From Acidimicrobiia bacterium (GTDB lineage: Bacteria > Actinomycetota > Acidimicrobiia > Spongiisociales > UBA5794): a stretch of DNA of 41,728 bases. Under the pieces are notes generated by a model. It saw nothing but the letters and a program-made list of their open reading frames with translations, was not told the origin of the DNA and did not search any database. Positions 15,017 to 22,157 of the stretch are shown here, in pieces; the first letter of the stretch is position 1, and every line of letters starts with the position of its first letter. Location: contig JAUXCV010000001.1 in assembly GCA_030618675.1 (NCBI GenBank), positions 1-41,728 of the forward strand. The letters run 5' to 3'. The translations under genes were made by a program, and so were the position numbers.

Positions 15017-15511
15017 GTGGCACGATCCCTCGTCCTGAACGCGAGCCTCGAACCGCTGTCGGTGGTTCCCGTGCGACGCGCGTTGGTGCTCGTGCTCCGA
15101 GATCGGGCCGATGTGCTCGTCACGAACGGTGCGCTCTGGCGGTCCGAGGCGTTCTCGCTGCCGTCGCCGTCGGTCGTTCGTCTGAAGCGGTACGTGCGGG
15201 TTCCCTATCAGCGAAGGATCCCGGTGAACCGCAGAACGGTCTTCCAGCGTGATGAGCACCGATGCCAGTACTGCGGGCGTCAGGCCGAGAATCTCGATCA
15301 TGTCGTGCCCCGGTCGCAGGGCGGCGAACACTCCTGGTCGAACGTTGTCGCCGCCTGCCGCCGCTGCAACACCAAGAAGGGCGGACGCACGCCGACCGAG
15401 GCCGGACTCCGGCTCGCATCGTTTCCGCGACAGCCCCGAACGGACACGTGGGTGGCGGCCGCGATCGGCGGTTCGGTCGATCCGGACTGGGTGCCCTACG
15501 TCAGGTCGTAG
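15017..15511 (+). CDS. HNH endonuclease family protein
   Basis: This 164-residue protein begins LVLNASLEPLSVVPVRRALVLVL, the N-terminus of a widespread actinobacterial HNH family. It ends in a classical HNH module: CQYCGRQAENLDHVVPRSQGG, then SWSNVVAACRRCNTKKGG. Four cysteines (two CxxC pairs) should bind zinc and DHV supplies the catalytic histidine. The substrate and role of this conserved family are unknown. It is not linked to a visible methylase or phage. The GTG at 15017 lacks a Shine-Dalgarno and follows a -10 box, so I infer a leaderless start. Its stop overlaps the convergent stress gene by 11 bases. Confidence 0.88.
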   Translation: MARSLVLNASLEPLSVVPVRRALVLVLRDRADVLVTNGALWRSEAFSLPSPSVVRLKRYVRVPYQRRIPVNRRTVFQRDEHRCQYCGRQAENLDHVVPRSQGGEHSWSNVVAACRRCNTKKGGRTPTEAGLRLASFPRQPRTDTWVAAAIGGSVDPDWVPYVRS

Positions 15512-16025
15512 CCGACCGGATCAGGAGCACGGGCTTGGGGCACCGGCGAACGAGCTTGGTGCCCGTCGAGCCGAGCAGCCCTTGGAACAGACCCTGACCG
15601 TGGGAGCCGATCACGACGACTTCGGCACCGAGCGCCTCCAACTGGTCGAGGATCGTGTTCGTCACATTCTCGCTCTCGACGACACTGCCTTCCACCTCAA
15701 CTCCCTCTTCTCGAAGGGCCGCGATGATCGGTGTCGTGTGCTGGTCGAGTTTGTCGGCCAGGTAGCGCTCGATCACGGCATCATCGCCCGGCCAACCCCT
15801 TGGGGCTTCCTGAGGAACGGCCGGAGTTGCAACGAACTCGTCATCGACGATCACGCCGACGCCGTCCATAGCACCCCACTGACCCCGCATGTCATGGAGG
15901 AATGCGCGAGGCACCTCGACGACGGTGAGCACGGTCACTCGACCGCTGGGACCGGCAAGCCCGGCGGCGAAGCTCGAAGCGGTTTCGACATCGATCTTTC
16001 CATCGGTGGCGATGAGTACGTGCAC
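15501..16025 (-). CDS. Universal stress protein (UspA domain)
   Basis: The 174-residue protein begins HVLIATDGKIDVETA and ends with the nucleotide-binding motif GSHGQGLFQGLLGSTGTKLVRR followed by CPKPVLLIR. The G-2x-G-9x-G(S/T) pattern is complete, so ATP binding is likely. The fold is a single Usp domain, probably a dimer in the cytoplasm, with a role in stress or dormancy survival that cannot be made more precise. The GTG start has AGGAGGA 4 bases upstream. There is a longer insert than usual between strands 2 and 3 (residues about 45-85). Confidence 0.88.
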   Translation of the reverse strand: MHVLIATDGKIDVETASSFAAGLAGPSGRVTVLTVVEVPRAFLHDMRGQWGAMDGVGVIVDDEFVATPAVPQEAPRGWPGDDAVIERYLADKLDQHTTPIIAALREEGVEVEGSVVESENVTNTILDQLEALGAEVVVIGSHGQGLFQGLLGSTGTKLVRRCPKPVLLIRSATT

Positions 16026-16054
16026 GGTTCCTCCTCGGAGTGTCGCGTCTCAGA

Positions 16055-16828
16055 CTATACGGATAGTCCGGCCTCGCGCCCGATTGAGATCAGGGTCGGG
16101 GTCTCGATGCCGGCCGAGCGGGCGTAACCGATCGCTCGCTCGAGACGGCGCGGGGCGCTGCGACCGGTCGCTCCGTGGTCGGGGTCGCCCTCGATAGCTC
16201 GGACCATTCCACTGATCGCGCTGATGTGATCGATGGCCGCGCCGACGAGCCACTCCTGGATCTCGAGGATCTCTGAGACGACGGCGTCGGCAAGCGGTCG
16301 GTGGTTGCTCCACAGATCGGAGACTGATCCTCCTGTTCTCAGGCCGACGATATTCGCTGTGAGGATGTAGAGGTTCTTCGCGACCAGGGCATCGATCAGG
16401 GCGTCGTCCGGGATCCGTTCGGCCGGGATCCCGATCGATGTCAACGCCTCGACGAGGAGGCCGGCTTCCGGCCCCGCTATCGGTGTCGGGATGATGACCT
16501 TGGTTGGCCGTCCGGGCTTCTTCTCGAACCATACGACGGCAACGGTCGGCGACACGATGGCGTGGCGCTCCCAGTCGCGGGGGAGGAGTTCGTTCTGGAT
16601 CAACCCCACCCGGGTCCGCCATCCGTCGGGTATCTGTTCGAGGGACGCGTGAAGATCGTCTTCGCCGACGGTCACGAGGGCGAGCGCTGGCTCGGGCGTG
16701 ACCGGGGCCGCCTCTGTCATGGGTGTTGCACGCAGTATCGGGAACACGGGATGTCCGGAGCGGAGGAGGGCATGTGAGAACACCGCTCCCATCTCTCCGA
16801 CACCGATGAGGGTGATGGGTTGCTTCAT
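16055..16828 (-). CDS. Rossmann-fold dehydrogenase-like protein (ketopantoate reductase / 6PGDH type)
   Basis: The 257-residue protein starts with a dinucleotide-binding motif, ITLIGVGEMGAVFSHALLRSGH. The rest has an alpha-helical second domain with KNLYILTANIVGLRTGG, in the style of the ketopantoate reductase C-terminal domain. The segment between the first strand and residue 100 is short, so NAD(P) binding may be reduced. I do not see a complete set of ketopantoate reductase active-site residues and would not assign that reaction. TAGCCT seven bases before the ATG on its own strand, with no ribosome-binding site, suggests leaderless transcription. It is divergent from the dcw cluster. Confidence 0.65.
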   Translation of the reverse strand: MKQPITLIGVGEMGAVFSHALLRSGHPVFPILRATPMTEAAPVTPEPALALVTVGEDDLHASLEQIPDGWRTRVGLIQNELLPRDWERHAIVSPTVAVVWFEKKPGRPTKVIIPTPIAGPEAGLLVEALTSIGIPAERIPDDALIDALVAKNLYILTANIVGLRTGGSVSDLWSNHRPLADAVVSEILEIQEWLVGAAIDHISAISGMVRAIEGDPDHGATGRSAPRRLERAIGYARSAGIETPTLISIGREAGLSV

Positions 16829-16891
16829 GGGCCACAGGCTACCTCGCGGACTACCGGCGGGGACACAGGGGAACGTTCGGGGGCGAATGAG

Positions 16892-16920
16892 TTGACAAGT
16901 GGAACAGAGTGGGCCATAGT
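16892..16920 (+). promoter_or_regulatory. Main promoter of the dcw cluster (mraZ promoter)
   Basis: TTGACA (16892-16897) matches the -35 consensus fully and CATAGT (16915-16920) is a fair -10, separated by the ideal 17 bases. Transcription would start near 16927, about 42 bases before mraZ. It is the best promoter in the window, and four MraZ-box-like repeats lie across it. Confidence 0.8.
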
Positions 16921-16942
16921 GGGGCTTCGTGGAAGATGGTGA
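16899..16942 (+). promoter_or_regulatory. MraZ box array: GTGG repeats every 10 bp
   Basis: GTGG begins at 16899, 16909, 16919 and 16929, exactly 10 bp apart, with a decayed fifth unit (GTGAT) at 16939. The copies read GTGGAA, GTGGGC, GTGGGG and GTGGAA. MraZ of other bacteria binds three or four TGGG-type direct repeats with 5-base gaps in its own promoter, which is the same geometry. The array covers the spacer, -10 and start site, so MraZ binding should repress the whole cluster. Confidence 0.8.
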
Positions 16943-16968
16943 TCGCAGCGCAACGGAGGCGCGGAAGC

Positions 16969-17400
16969 GTGTTTCTCGGAGAATACAGTCACTCGCTTGA
17001 CGAGAAGGGCCGGGTCGTGATGCCCAGCAAGTTCCGTATGGGGCTTGACGATGGGTGCGTCATGACCAAGGGCCAAGAGCACTGCATCTATGTCTTCCCG
17101 ATGGATCGATGGGAAGAGGAATCGGCCAAGGTTCTCAAACTGCCACGCACTGATCGGCGGGCCAGGAACTTCTCGCGGTCCTTCTTCGCCTCAGCGTCGG
17201 ATCAGGCACTCGATCGGCAGGGACGAGTGCAGATTCCAGAATCACTGCGCCGCTACGCCGGGTTGGAGAAGGACCTCACGGTGGTCGGTGTTGCGGACCG
17301 TATCGAGGTCTGGGCGACCGACACGTGGAGATCGGTAGCAGCAGAGGCCGACGAGTACTACGCCGAGATCGCGGAGGCGCTCTCTGAGGATGGGATATGA
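16969..17400 (+). CDS. mraZ: Transcriptional regulator MraZ
   Basis: MraZ is a DNA-binding regulator that forms rings and controls the dcw operon from the first promoter. The 143-residue protein has two SpoVT/AbrB-like halves, each with the D-x3-R type motif: LDEKGRVVMPSKFR near residue 10 and LDRQGRVQIPESLRRYAG near residue 83. I chose the GTG at 16969 because it gives the canonical FLGEYSHSLDEKGR start and has GGAGG 9 bases upstream. The ORF could start 20 codons earlier, inside the leader. A 10-bp-phased set of binding sites lies just upstream. The gene is followed by a 144-base structured gap before rsmH. Confidence 0.95.
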   Translation: MFLGEYSHSLDEKGRVVMPSKFRMGLDDGCVMTKGQEHCIYVFPMDRWEEESAKVLKLPRTDRRARNFSRSFFASASDQALDRQGRVQIPESLRRYAGLEKDLTVVGVADRIEVWATDTWRSVAAEADEYYAEIAEALSEDGI

Positions 17401-17462
17401 ACGAACGATACGAGCACCCGGTCGCCGGCCCCGTGCTCGGACCAACGAGATGGTCTGGCCTG

Positions 17463-17545
17463 TGGTCAGTCCCCCGGATGCCAATTGGAAGGCCCCTTAC
17501 TCCGCCCGCTTCCATGTTGGCGCCAGCGCTCCGGGGGACTGACCA
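17463..17545 (+). promoter_or_regulatory. Structured leader between mraZ and rsmH (candidate mraW-type RNA element)
   Basis: A perfect 16-bp inverted repeat joins 17463-17478 (TGGTCAGTCCCCCGGA) with 17530-17545. Inside it a second stem pairs CCAA (17481-17484) with TTGG (17517-17520) and TGGAAG (17486-17491) with CTTCCA (17509-17514), closing a pyrimidine-rich 17-base loop. The outer 3' arm contains the GGGGGA ribosome-binding site of rsmH (17533-17538) and the first base of its ATG. When folded, the hairpin should block rsmH translation. A cis-acting mraW RNA motif has been described upstream of this gene in Actinobacteria, and this may be a relative. Confidence 0.75.
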
Positions 17546-18480
17546 TGGATCAGACCATGGACAGCTACCACGAGCCCGTCCTCGCGACCGAGTGTGTTCG
17601 AATGCTCGCGCCGGCAGCGAGTGGCGTTGTCGTGGACGGCACGTTCGGCGGCGGCGGTCACACGCGGCGGCTCCTCGATGCGTATCCAGAGATACGGATC
17701 GTCGGGATCGACCGCGATCCGGATGCGGTAGCCAACACGCCGGACGATCCGCGGGTACGGGTCGTGCTCGGGAACTTCACAGACATCGAACGGATCGTGC
17801 ACGATGAGTTGGGCTCACCACCTGACGGTTCTGGGACCGTTGACGGGGTTCTTCTGGACCTGGGTATCTCATCGCATCAGGTCGACGCAGCGTCACGAGG
17901 ATTCTCCTATCACAGGAGCGGCCCAATCGATATGCGCATGGGCATGGATGTGTCGGAATCGGCCGGTGACATCGTCAACGAGTACGACCGCGACGACCTT
18001 CGTGACCTCATCAGACGCTTCGGAGAGGAGCGCTTCGCCGGGCGCATCGCAGACGCCATCGTCGCAGCGCGGCCGCTCAGCGACACGACCGCCCTCGCGT
18101 CCGTTATCGCGAACGCCGTCCCCGCGGCGGCACGCCGTTCCGGACATCCGGCCAGGAAGACGTTTCAAGCTCTCCGCATCGCCACGAACGCTGAACTGGA
18201 TGCGCTCTCGGCCGGTCTCGAATCCGCCATCCAGATTCTCAGACCCGGTGGGAGGATCTGCGTGATCTCCTACCACTCGCTCGAGGATCGCATCGTCAAG
18301 CGAAGGATCGCGGCGGGTACGACCGGTTGCGTGTGCCCACCGGAACTCCCGGTCTGCGGCTGTGATCAGATTCAAGAACTCGAAGATCTCGGACGATTCC
18401 GGCCATCGGTCGAGGAGATCGCTCGGAACCCCCGTGCGAGGAGCGCGATCATGCGCGTGGCTGAGAAGGTTCCGGCATGA
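17545..18480 (+). CDS. rsmH: 16S rRNA (cytosine-1402-N4)-methyltransferase
   Basis: RsmH (formerly MraW) methylates C1402 in the ribosomal P site using S-adenosylmethionine. In the 311-residue protein I see the SAM motif VVDGTFGGGGHTRRLL, GVLLDLGISSHQVD, SAGDIVNEY, FQALRIATNAELDAL and the C-terminal ISYHSLEDRIVKR. GGGGGA lies 6 bases before the ATG at 17545, within a hairpin. A second in-frame ATG at 17557 follows the same GACC context and would give the common shorter N-terminus. Its end overlaps ftsL by 4 bases. Confidence 0.96.
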   Translation: MDQTMDSYHEPVLATECVRMLAPAASGVVVDGTFGGGGHTRRLLDAYPEIRIVGIDRDPDAVANTPDDPRVRVVLGNFTDIERIVHDELGSPPDGSGTVDGVLLDLGISSHQVDAASRGFSYHRSGPIDMRMGMDVSESAGDIVNEYDRDDLRDLIRRFGEERFAGRIADAIVAARPLSDTTALASVIANAVPAAARRSGHPARKTFQALRIATNAELDALSAGLESAIQILRPGGRICVISYHSLEDRIVKRRIAAGTTGCVCPPELPVCGCDQIQELEDLGRFRPSVEEIARNPRARSAIMRVAEKVPA

Positions 18481-18875
18481 CGGCCGGTGTTCTTCCGCGG
18501 TCAACGAACCGTCGTGTCGGTGAACGGTCACGTGCACGTCAGCGACCGGTTGTTCGACCGCTCCTGATATTCACGATCGCGGTCATCCTGGCCTTCTTCG
18601 CGGTCATCTACTCACGGATCTCTCTTGACCGCACCGCCTTCGAACTCCAGCGACTCGACCGAGAGGTCGTTGCCGAACAGGAACGTCATTGGAACCTGCG
18701 CGCCGATTACGCGCACCTCCAGGCGCCCGAACTGATCACACAAAGGGCCGCCGCCCTCGGACTCGTCTATCCGGAGGATCGTCGAACGATCGAGATCACC
18801 GGCATGGCGAACACGGTCGGCGGCCCCGAGGATCGATGGATGGACATGAGAGCGCTGCTCGTGGAGCAGCCGTGA
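18477..18875 (+). CDS. ftsL: Cell division protein FtsL-like
   Basis: This is a small bitopic membrane protein of 132 residues. It has a basic cytoplasmic N-terminus of about 26 residues, one membrane segment (PLLIFTIAVILAFFAVIYS), then a coiled-coil region (RTAFELQRLDREVVAEQERHWNL) and RAAALGLVYPED, a motif typical of FtsL/DivIC family proteins. FtsL forms a complex with FtsQ and FtsB that activates septal synthesis by FtsW-FtsI. Sequence conservation in the family is low, and the call rests on topology and its position between rsmH and ftsI. ATGA overlap with rsmH suggests coupled translation. Confidence 0.85.
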   Translation: MTAGVLPRSTNRRVGERSRARQRPVVRPLLIFTIAVILAFFAVIYSRISLDRTAFELQRLDREVVAEQERHWNLRADYAHLQAPELITQRAAALGLVYPEDRRTIEITGMANTVGGPEDRWMDMRALLVEQP

Positions 18876-18957
18876 TGATCGAAGGAGGGGAACGATGCGC
18901 AGGCCGAACGCTGGCGGCCACGCAACTGACCGTCGAGAAACGCTGAGGGTGGTCTGA
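18875..18957 (+). other. Gap between ftsL and ftsI with two tiny ORFs
   Basis: This is the longest gap between two genes of the cluster downstream of the rsmH leader. One 23-codon ORF (18875-18946) starts on the ftsL stop as TGATG, is in the ftsI frame, and ends with a single TGA four codons before the ftsI ATG. A second 20-codon ORF (18895-18957) has a strong GGAGGGG ribosome-binding site 4 bases upstream and stops one base before ftsI. Either could be translated as a coupling peptide. Neither resembles a known protein. Confidence 0.3.
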
Positions 18958-18958
18958 G

Positions 18959-20701
18959 ATGGCACGAACGACGTTCCGCTTCGTCGACTTTCGGCTGATC
19001 GTGGTCGGACTTGTCTTCGTTCTCGCGTGGGCGGGTATCGGATACCGGCTGTTCCAGGTCCAAGGTGCCGACGCCGCAACCCTTGCTCAACGTGGATTCG
19101 ATCAACGCGTCCGCCACGAGACGATCCAGGCGAAGCGGGGAACCATCTACGACAGGGACGGTATCGAACTCGCCATCACGGTTCACGCCAAGGCCCTGGT
19201 CGCGGATCCGAGCCTCGTCGAGGAACCGGAGGAGGCGGCCTCGATACTCGCTCCGATCGTCGGTGCCGACTACGTCGAACTGGTGCAACGGCTCAAGGCG
19301 GATGGGAGATTCACGTACGTCGCTCGCAGACTCACCGGCGACACCGTGGATCGGGCGAGAGAGGCGATCACATCGGCCGACCTGGTCGGTTTCACCTTTC
19401 GTGACGAACCGCTGCGGCTCTACCCTGCGGGCTCCCTTGCTTCTCCGGTGATCGGGCTTACGCGGCTCGACGACGGGAGTGGCACCGAGGGCATCGAAGC
19501 CGTGATGGACACCGAACTCAGCGGCCGCGCAGGTAAGCGAATCGTCGAACGCGATCAAGCCGGCCGTGCGATCCCGCAGGCGGAGTTCCTCCTCGAACCC
19601 GCTGTGGCCGGTTCCGACGTCGTGCTGACGCTGGATCGCGAGATCCAGTACACGGCCGAGTCGGCGCTCCAAGCAGGGATCGACCGCTCGGGAGCACTCG
19701 GCGGTTCCGCGATCGTGATGAGCGTCGCCAGCGGTGAGATCCTCGCCATGGTGTCGCTCCCGGGTTTCGACGGATCCGATCGATCGACACTCGACCCGGC
19801 GACTCTGCGCAATCGCGCGGTCACCGACGTATACGAACCGGGCTCTACTCTCAAGGTCGTAACCGTTGCGGCAGCCCTCGAAGAGGGTGTCGTCCGCCCC
19901 GATACGCCCTTCGAGACCCCGCACGAGATCGCGATCGGCGGAGAGACCTACACCGACCACGGATACAACCCGGCCGTCATGACCGTTTCAGACATCGTCG
20001 AGAAGTCATCGAACGTGGGCACCATCAAGATCCAACGCCAGCTCGGGAACGAGGCGCACTACAGGTATCTCGACGCGTTCGGCCTCGGCCGGCCTGCATC
20101 GATCGACTTCGCCGGTGAATCGGCAGGACAACTCCAGCACGTGAGCGAGTGGAAGACCGCCACAGCGGGCACGTCGGCGGCGATCGGCTACGGCGTTGGA
20201 GTAACGCCGCTCCAGATGGCAGCTATCTACGCAACGCTGGCGAACGAAGGGGAGTGGGTCGAACCTCACGTCGTCTCGGAGATCATCGCGTTGGACGGAG
20301 AGCGAACGGTCACCGAGCCAAGGCGCCATCAGGTCATCTCTCCCGAGACGGCGCGGACGATGCGGGGGATGTTGCGCCGGGTCGTTGAAGACGGCACCGG
20401 CTTTCGGGCGGAGATCGACGAGTTCCCGGTCGGGGGCAAGACCGGGACATCCGACAAGTTCATCGTCGAGACCGGACGGTACAGCGAGACGGACACGATC
20501 GCCTGGTTCATCGGGATCGCTCCGATCGACGACCCCGAGATCGTGGTGGTCGTTGTCCTCGATGCGCCGAGCGGGAAGATCGAAGACGGGCGCTACGACA
20601 TGAAGTTCGGTGGAACGTCGGCTGCGCCGATCTTCGCCGAGATCGCGGAGTCGGCGCTCCACCAACTCGGCGTGTCGCCGACACACGACGGCGATGCCTG
20701 A
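18959..20701 (+). CDS. ftsI: Peptidoglycan D,D-transpeptidase FtsI (penicillin-binding protein 3, class B)
   Basis: FtsI cross-links septal peptidoglycan with FtsW. The 580-residue protein has a short cytoplasmic start, one membrane anchor (LIVVGLVFVLAWAGIGY), a PBP dimerisation domain beginning ETIQAKRGTIYDRDG, and the transpeptidase domain. All three active-site motifs are present: SxxK in EPGSTLKVV, SxN in EKSSNVGTIK and KTG in GGKTGTSDKF. No PASTA domains follow. GAGGG lies 9 bases before the ATG. The end overlaps murE by 8 bases. Confidence 0.95.
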   Translation: MARTTFRFVDFRLIVVGLVFVLAWAGIGYRLFQVQGADAATLAQRGFDQRVRHETIQAKRGTIYDRDGIELAITVHAKALVADPSLVEEPEEAASILAPIVGADYVELVQRLKADGRFTYVARRLTGDTVDRAREAITSADLVGFTFRDEPLRLYPAGSLASPVIGLTRLDDGSGTEGIEAVMDTELSGRAGKRIVERDQAGRAIPQAEFLLEPAVAGSDVVLTLDREIQYTAESALQAGIDRSGALGGSAIVMSVASGEILAMVSLPGFDGSDRSTLDPATLRNRAVTDVYEPGSTLKVVTVAAALEEGVVRPDTPFETPHEIAIGGETYTDHGYNPAVMTVSDIVEKSSNVGTIKIQRQLGNEAHYRYLDAFGLGRPASIDFAGESAGQLQHVSEWKTATAGTSAAIGYGVGVTPLQMAAIYATLANEGEWVEPHVVSEIIALDGERTVTEPRRHQVISPETARTMRGMLRRVVEDGTGFRAEIDEFPVGGKTGTSDKFIVETGRYSETDTIAWFIGIAPIDDPEIVVVVVLDAPSGKIEDGRYDMKFGGTSAAPIFAEIAESALHQLGVSPTHDGDA

Positions 20702-22157
20702 CCGGATCCTCCTCTCGGAGGTTGCCGACCGCCTCCCCGGCGGAGGTCGACTCGAGGGTGTCGACACGTGGATCACCGGGGTCACGCACGATTCACGCCA
20801 TGTGGGTCCCGGCGACCTCTTCGTGGCGATCCCCGGCGAACAGTACGACGGTCACGACTACGTGGCCCGGGCGATCGCCGCCGGAGCCGTAGCGGTGATC
20901 GTCGAACGCGATGTCGAGTGCTCGAGCGGGATCGTGGTGCCCATCGCTCGATCCGCCCTTCCCTGGGCGGCCGCAGCGGTGTACGGAGATCCGTCCCGTC
21001 GGATGCCGGTGATCGGAGTGACAGGGACCAACGGCAAGACCACCGTGACGCACATGCTCGAACAGATCCTCGTCGCCGCCGGACGGACCGCCGCCATCGT
21101 TGGGACCGTCGGCGCCAGAATCGGTGATGCGGAGCGACCGGTAGCGAGAACAACACCGGAGGCTTCCGATCTCCAGCGACTTCTCGCCGAGATGGTGGAC
21201 GCCGGTGTTGACGTGGCAGCGATCGAAGTGTCCAGCCACGCGCTCAGCCTGCACCGTGTCGATGCGATCCACTTCCGGGTCGCGGCGTTCACGAATTTGA
21301 TGCAGGACCATCTCGACTTCCACGGCGACATGGAGGCGTACTACTCGGCGAAGGCTTCCTTGTTCACGGCCGATCGAGCCGACCACGCGGTGATCGTCAT
21401 CGACCGCGAACCGGGTCGGAGGCTCGCCGCCGCTACCGACGTGCCGGTGACGACTGTGGCGCTCGACACCGATGCCGACGTAGTGGCGACATCGATCGCT
21501 GAGTCGATCGACGGTTCCTCGTTCATCATCGCCGCCGACGATCGACGATTCCCCGTCGAACTGCCGATCCCCGGGCGATTCAACGTCGAGAACGCGATGG
21601 TGGCTGCGGCCATCGCTATGGAGATCGGCATCGACGACGCGTCCATCTCCCGGGGCCTGGCATCTACCGGGAAGATACCCGGTCGGTTCGAGCGCATCGA
21701 GAGCGATCGAGGCTTCGGAGTGATCGTCGACTACGCCCATACCCCGGATGCCATCGACGCCGTCATCGACAGCGCGTTCCGCATGTCGGAAGGTCGCGTG
21801 ATCGTGGTCTTCGGCGCCGGTGGAGATCGAGATCACGAGAAGCGCCCGGCAATGGGGAGAGCAGCGAGTCGGGCCGACATCGCCGTCCTGACAACCGACA
21901 ACCCGCGCTCTGAGGATCCGGCGGCGATCATGGAGGCCGTCCGATCTGACATGCAGCAGACGAACGTGGTGGTGGAGGAACCGGACCGCCGCGTCGCCAT
22001 CCGTCATGCTCTCCGAGAAGCACGCCAGGGTGATCTCGTACTTGTCCTCGGAAAGGGCCACGAGACGGGCCAGGAGACCGGTGGGCGGATCGAACCGTTC
22101 GACGATCGAGACGTCGTGGCAGACGAACTGCAAGCCATCGGGGAGTCTGCGATATGA
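20694..22157 (+). CDS. murE: UDP-MurNAc-tripeptide synthetase (meso-diaminopimelate-adding MurE)
   Basis: MurE adds the third amino acid to UDP-MurNAc-L-Ala-D-Glu. The 487-residue ligase has the ATP loop GVTGTNGKTTVTHML, a HDFHGDMEAYYSAKA-type central domain region with DHLDFHG, and DYAHTPDAID in the third domain. The motif TTDNPRSEDP contains DNPR, which in known MurE enzymes marks specificity for meso-diaminopimelate rather than lysine. I therefore infer A1-gamma type peptidoglycan. The start at 20694 overlaps the ftsI stop by 8 bases (ATGCCTGA). No strong ribosome-binding site precedes it, which fits translational coupling. Confidence 0.95.
   Translation: MPDRILLSEVADRLPGGGRLEGVDTWITGVTHDSRHVGPGDLFVAIPGEQYDGHDYVARAIAAGAVAVIVERDVECSSGIVVPIARSALPWAAAAVYGDPSRRMPVIGVTGTNGKTTVTHMLEQILVAAGRTAAIVGTVGARIGDAERPVARTTPEASDLQRLLAEMVDAGVDVAAIEVSSHALSLHRVDAIHFRVAAFTNLMQDHLDFHGDMEAYYSAKASLFTADRADHAVIVIDREPGRRLAAATDVPVTTVALDTDADVVATSIAESIDGSSFIIAADDRRFPVELPIPGRFNVENAMVAAAIAMEIGIDDASISRGLASTGKIPGRFERIESDRGFGVIVDYAHTPDAIDAVIDSAFRMSEGRVIVVFGAGGDRDHEKRPAMGRAASRADIAVLTTDNPRSEDPAAIMEAVRSDMQQTNVVVEEPDRRVAIRHALREARQGDLVLVLGKGHETGQETGGRIEPFDDRDVVADELQAIGESAI

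Noticed and set aside
14463..16025. Resolvase-like plus HNH genes as a mobile element or phage remnant
   Set aside because: The resolvase lacks catalytic residues, there are no terminal inverted repeats or target duplications, and the HNH family is a chromosomal actinobacterial one.
17397..17807. 136-codon frame starting on the mraZ stop (ATGA) and running into rsmH
   Set aside because: Although its start overlaps mraZ like a coupled gene, most of it is out of frame within rsmH and its composition is shadow-like.
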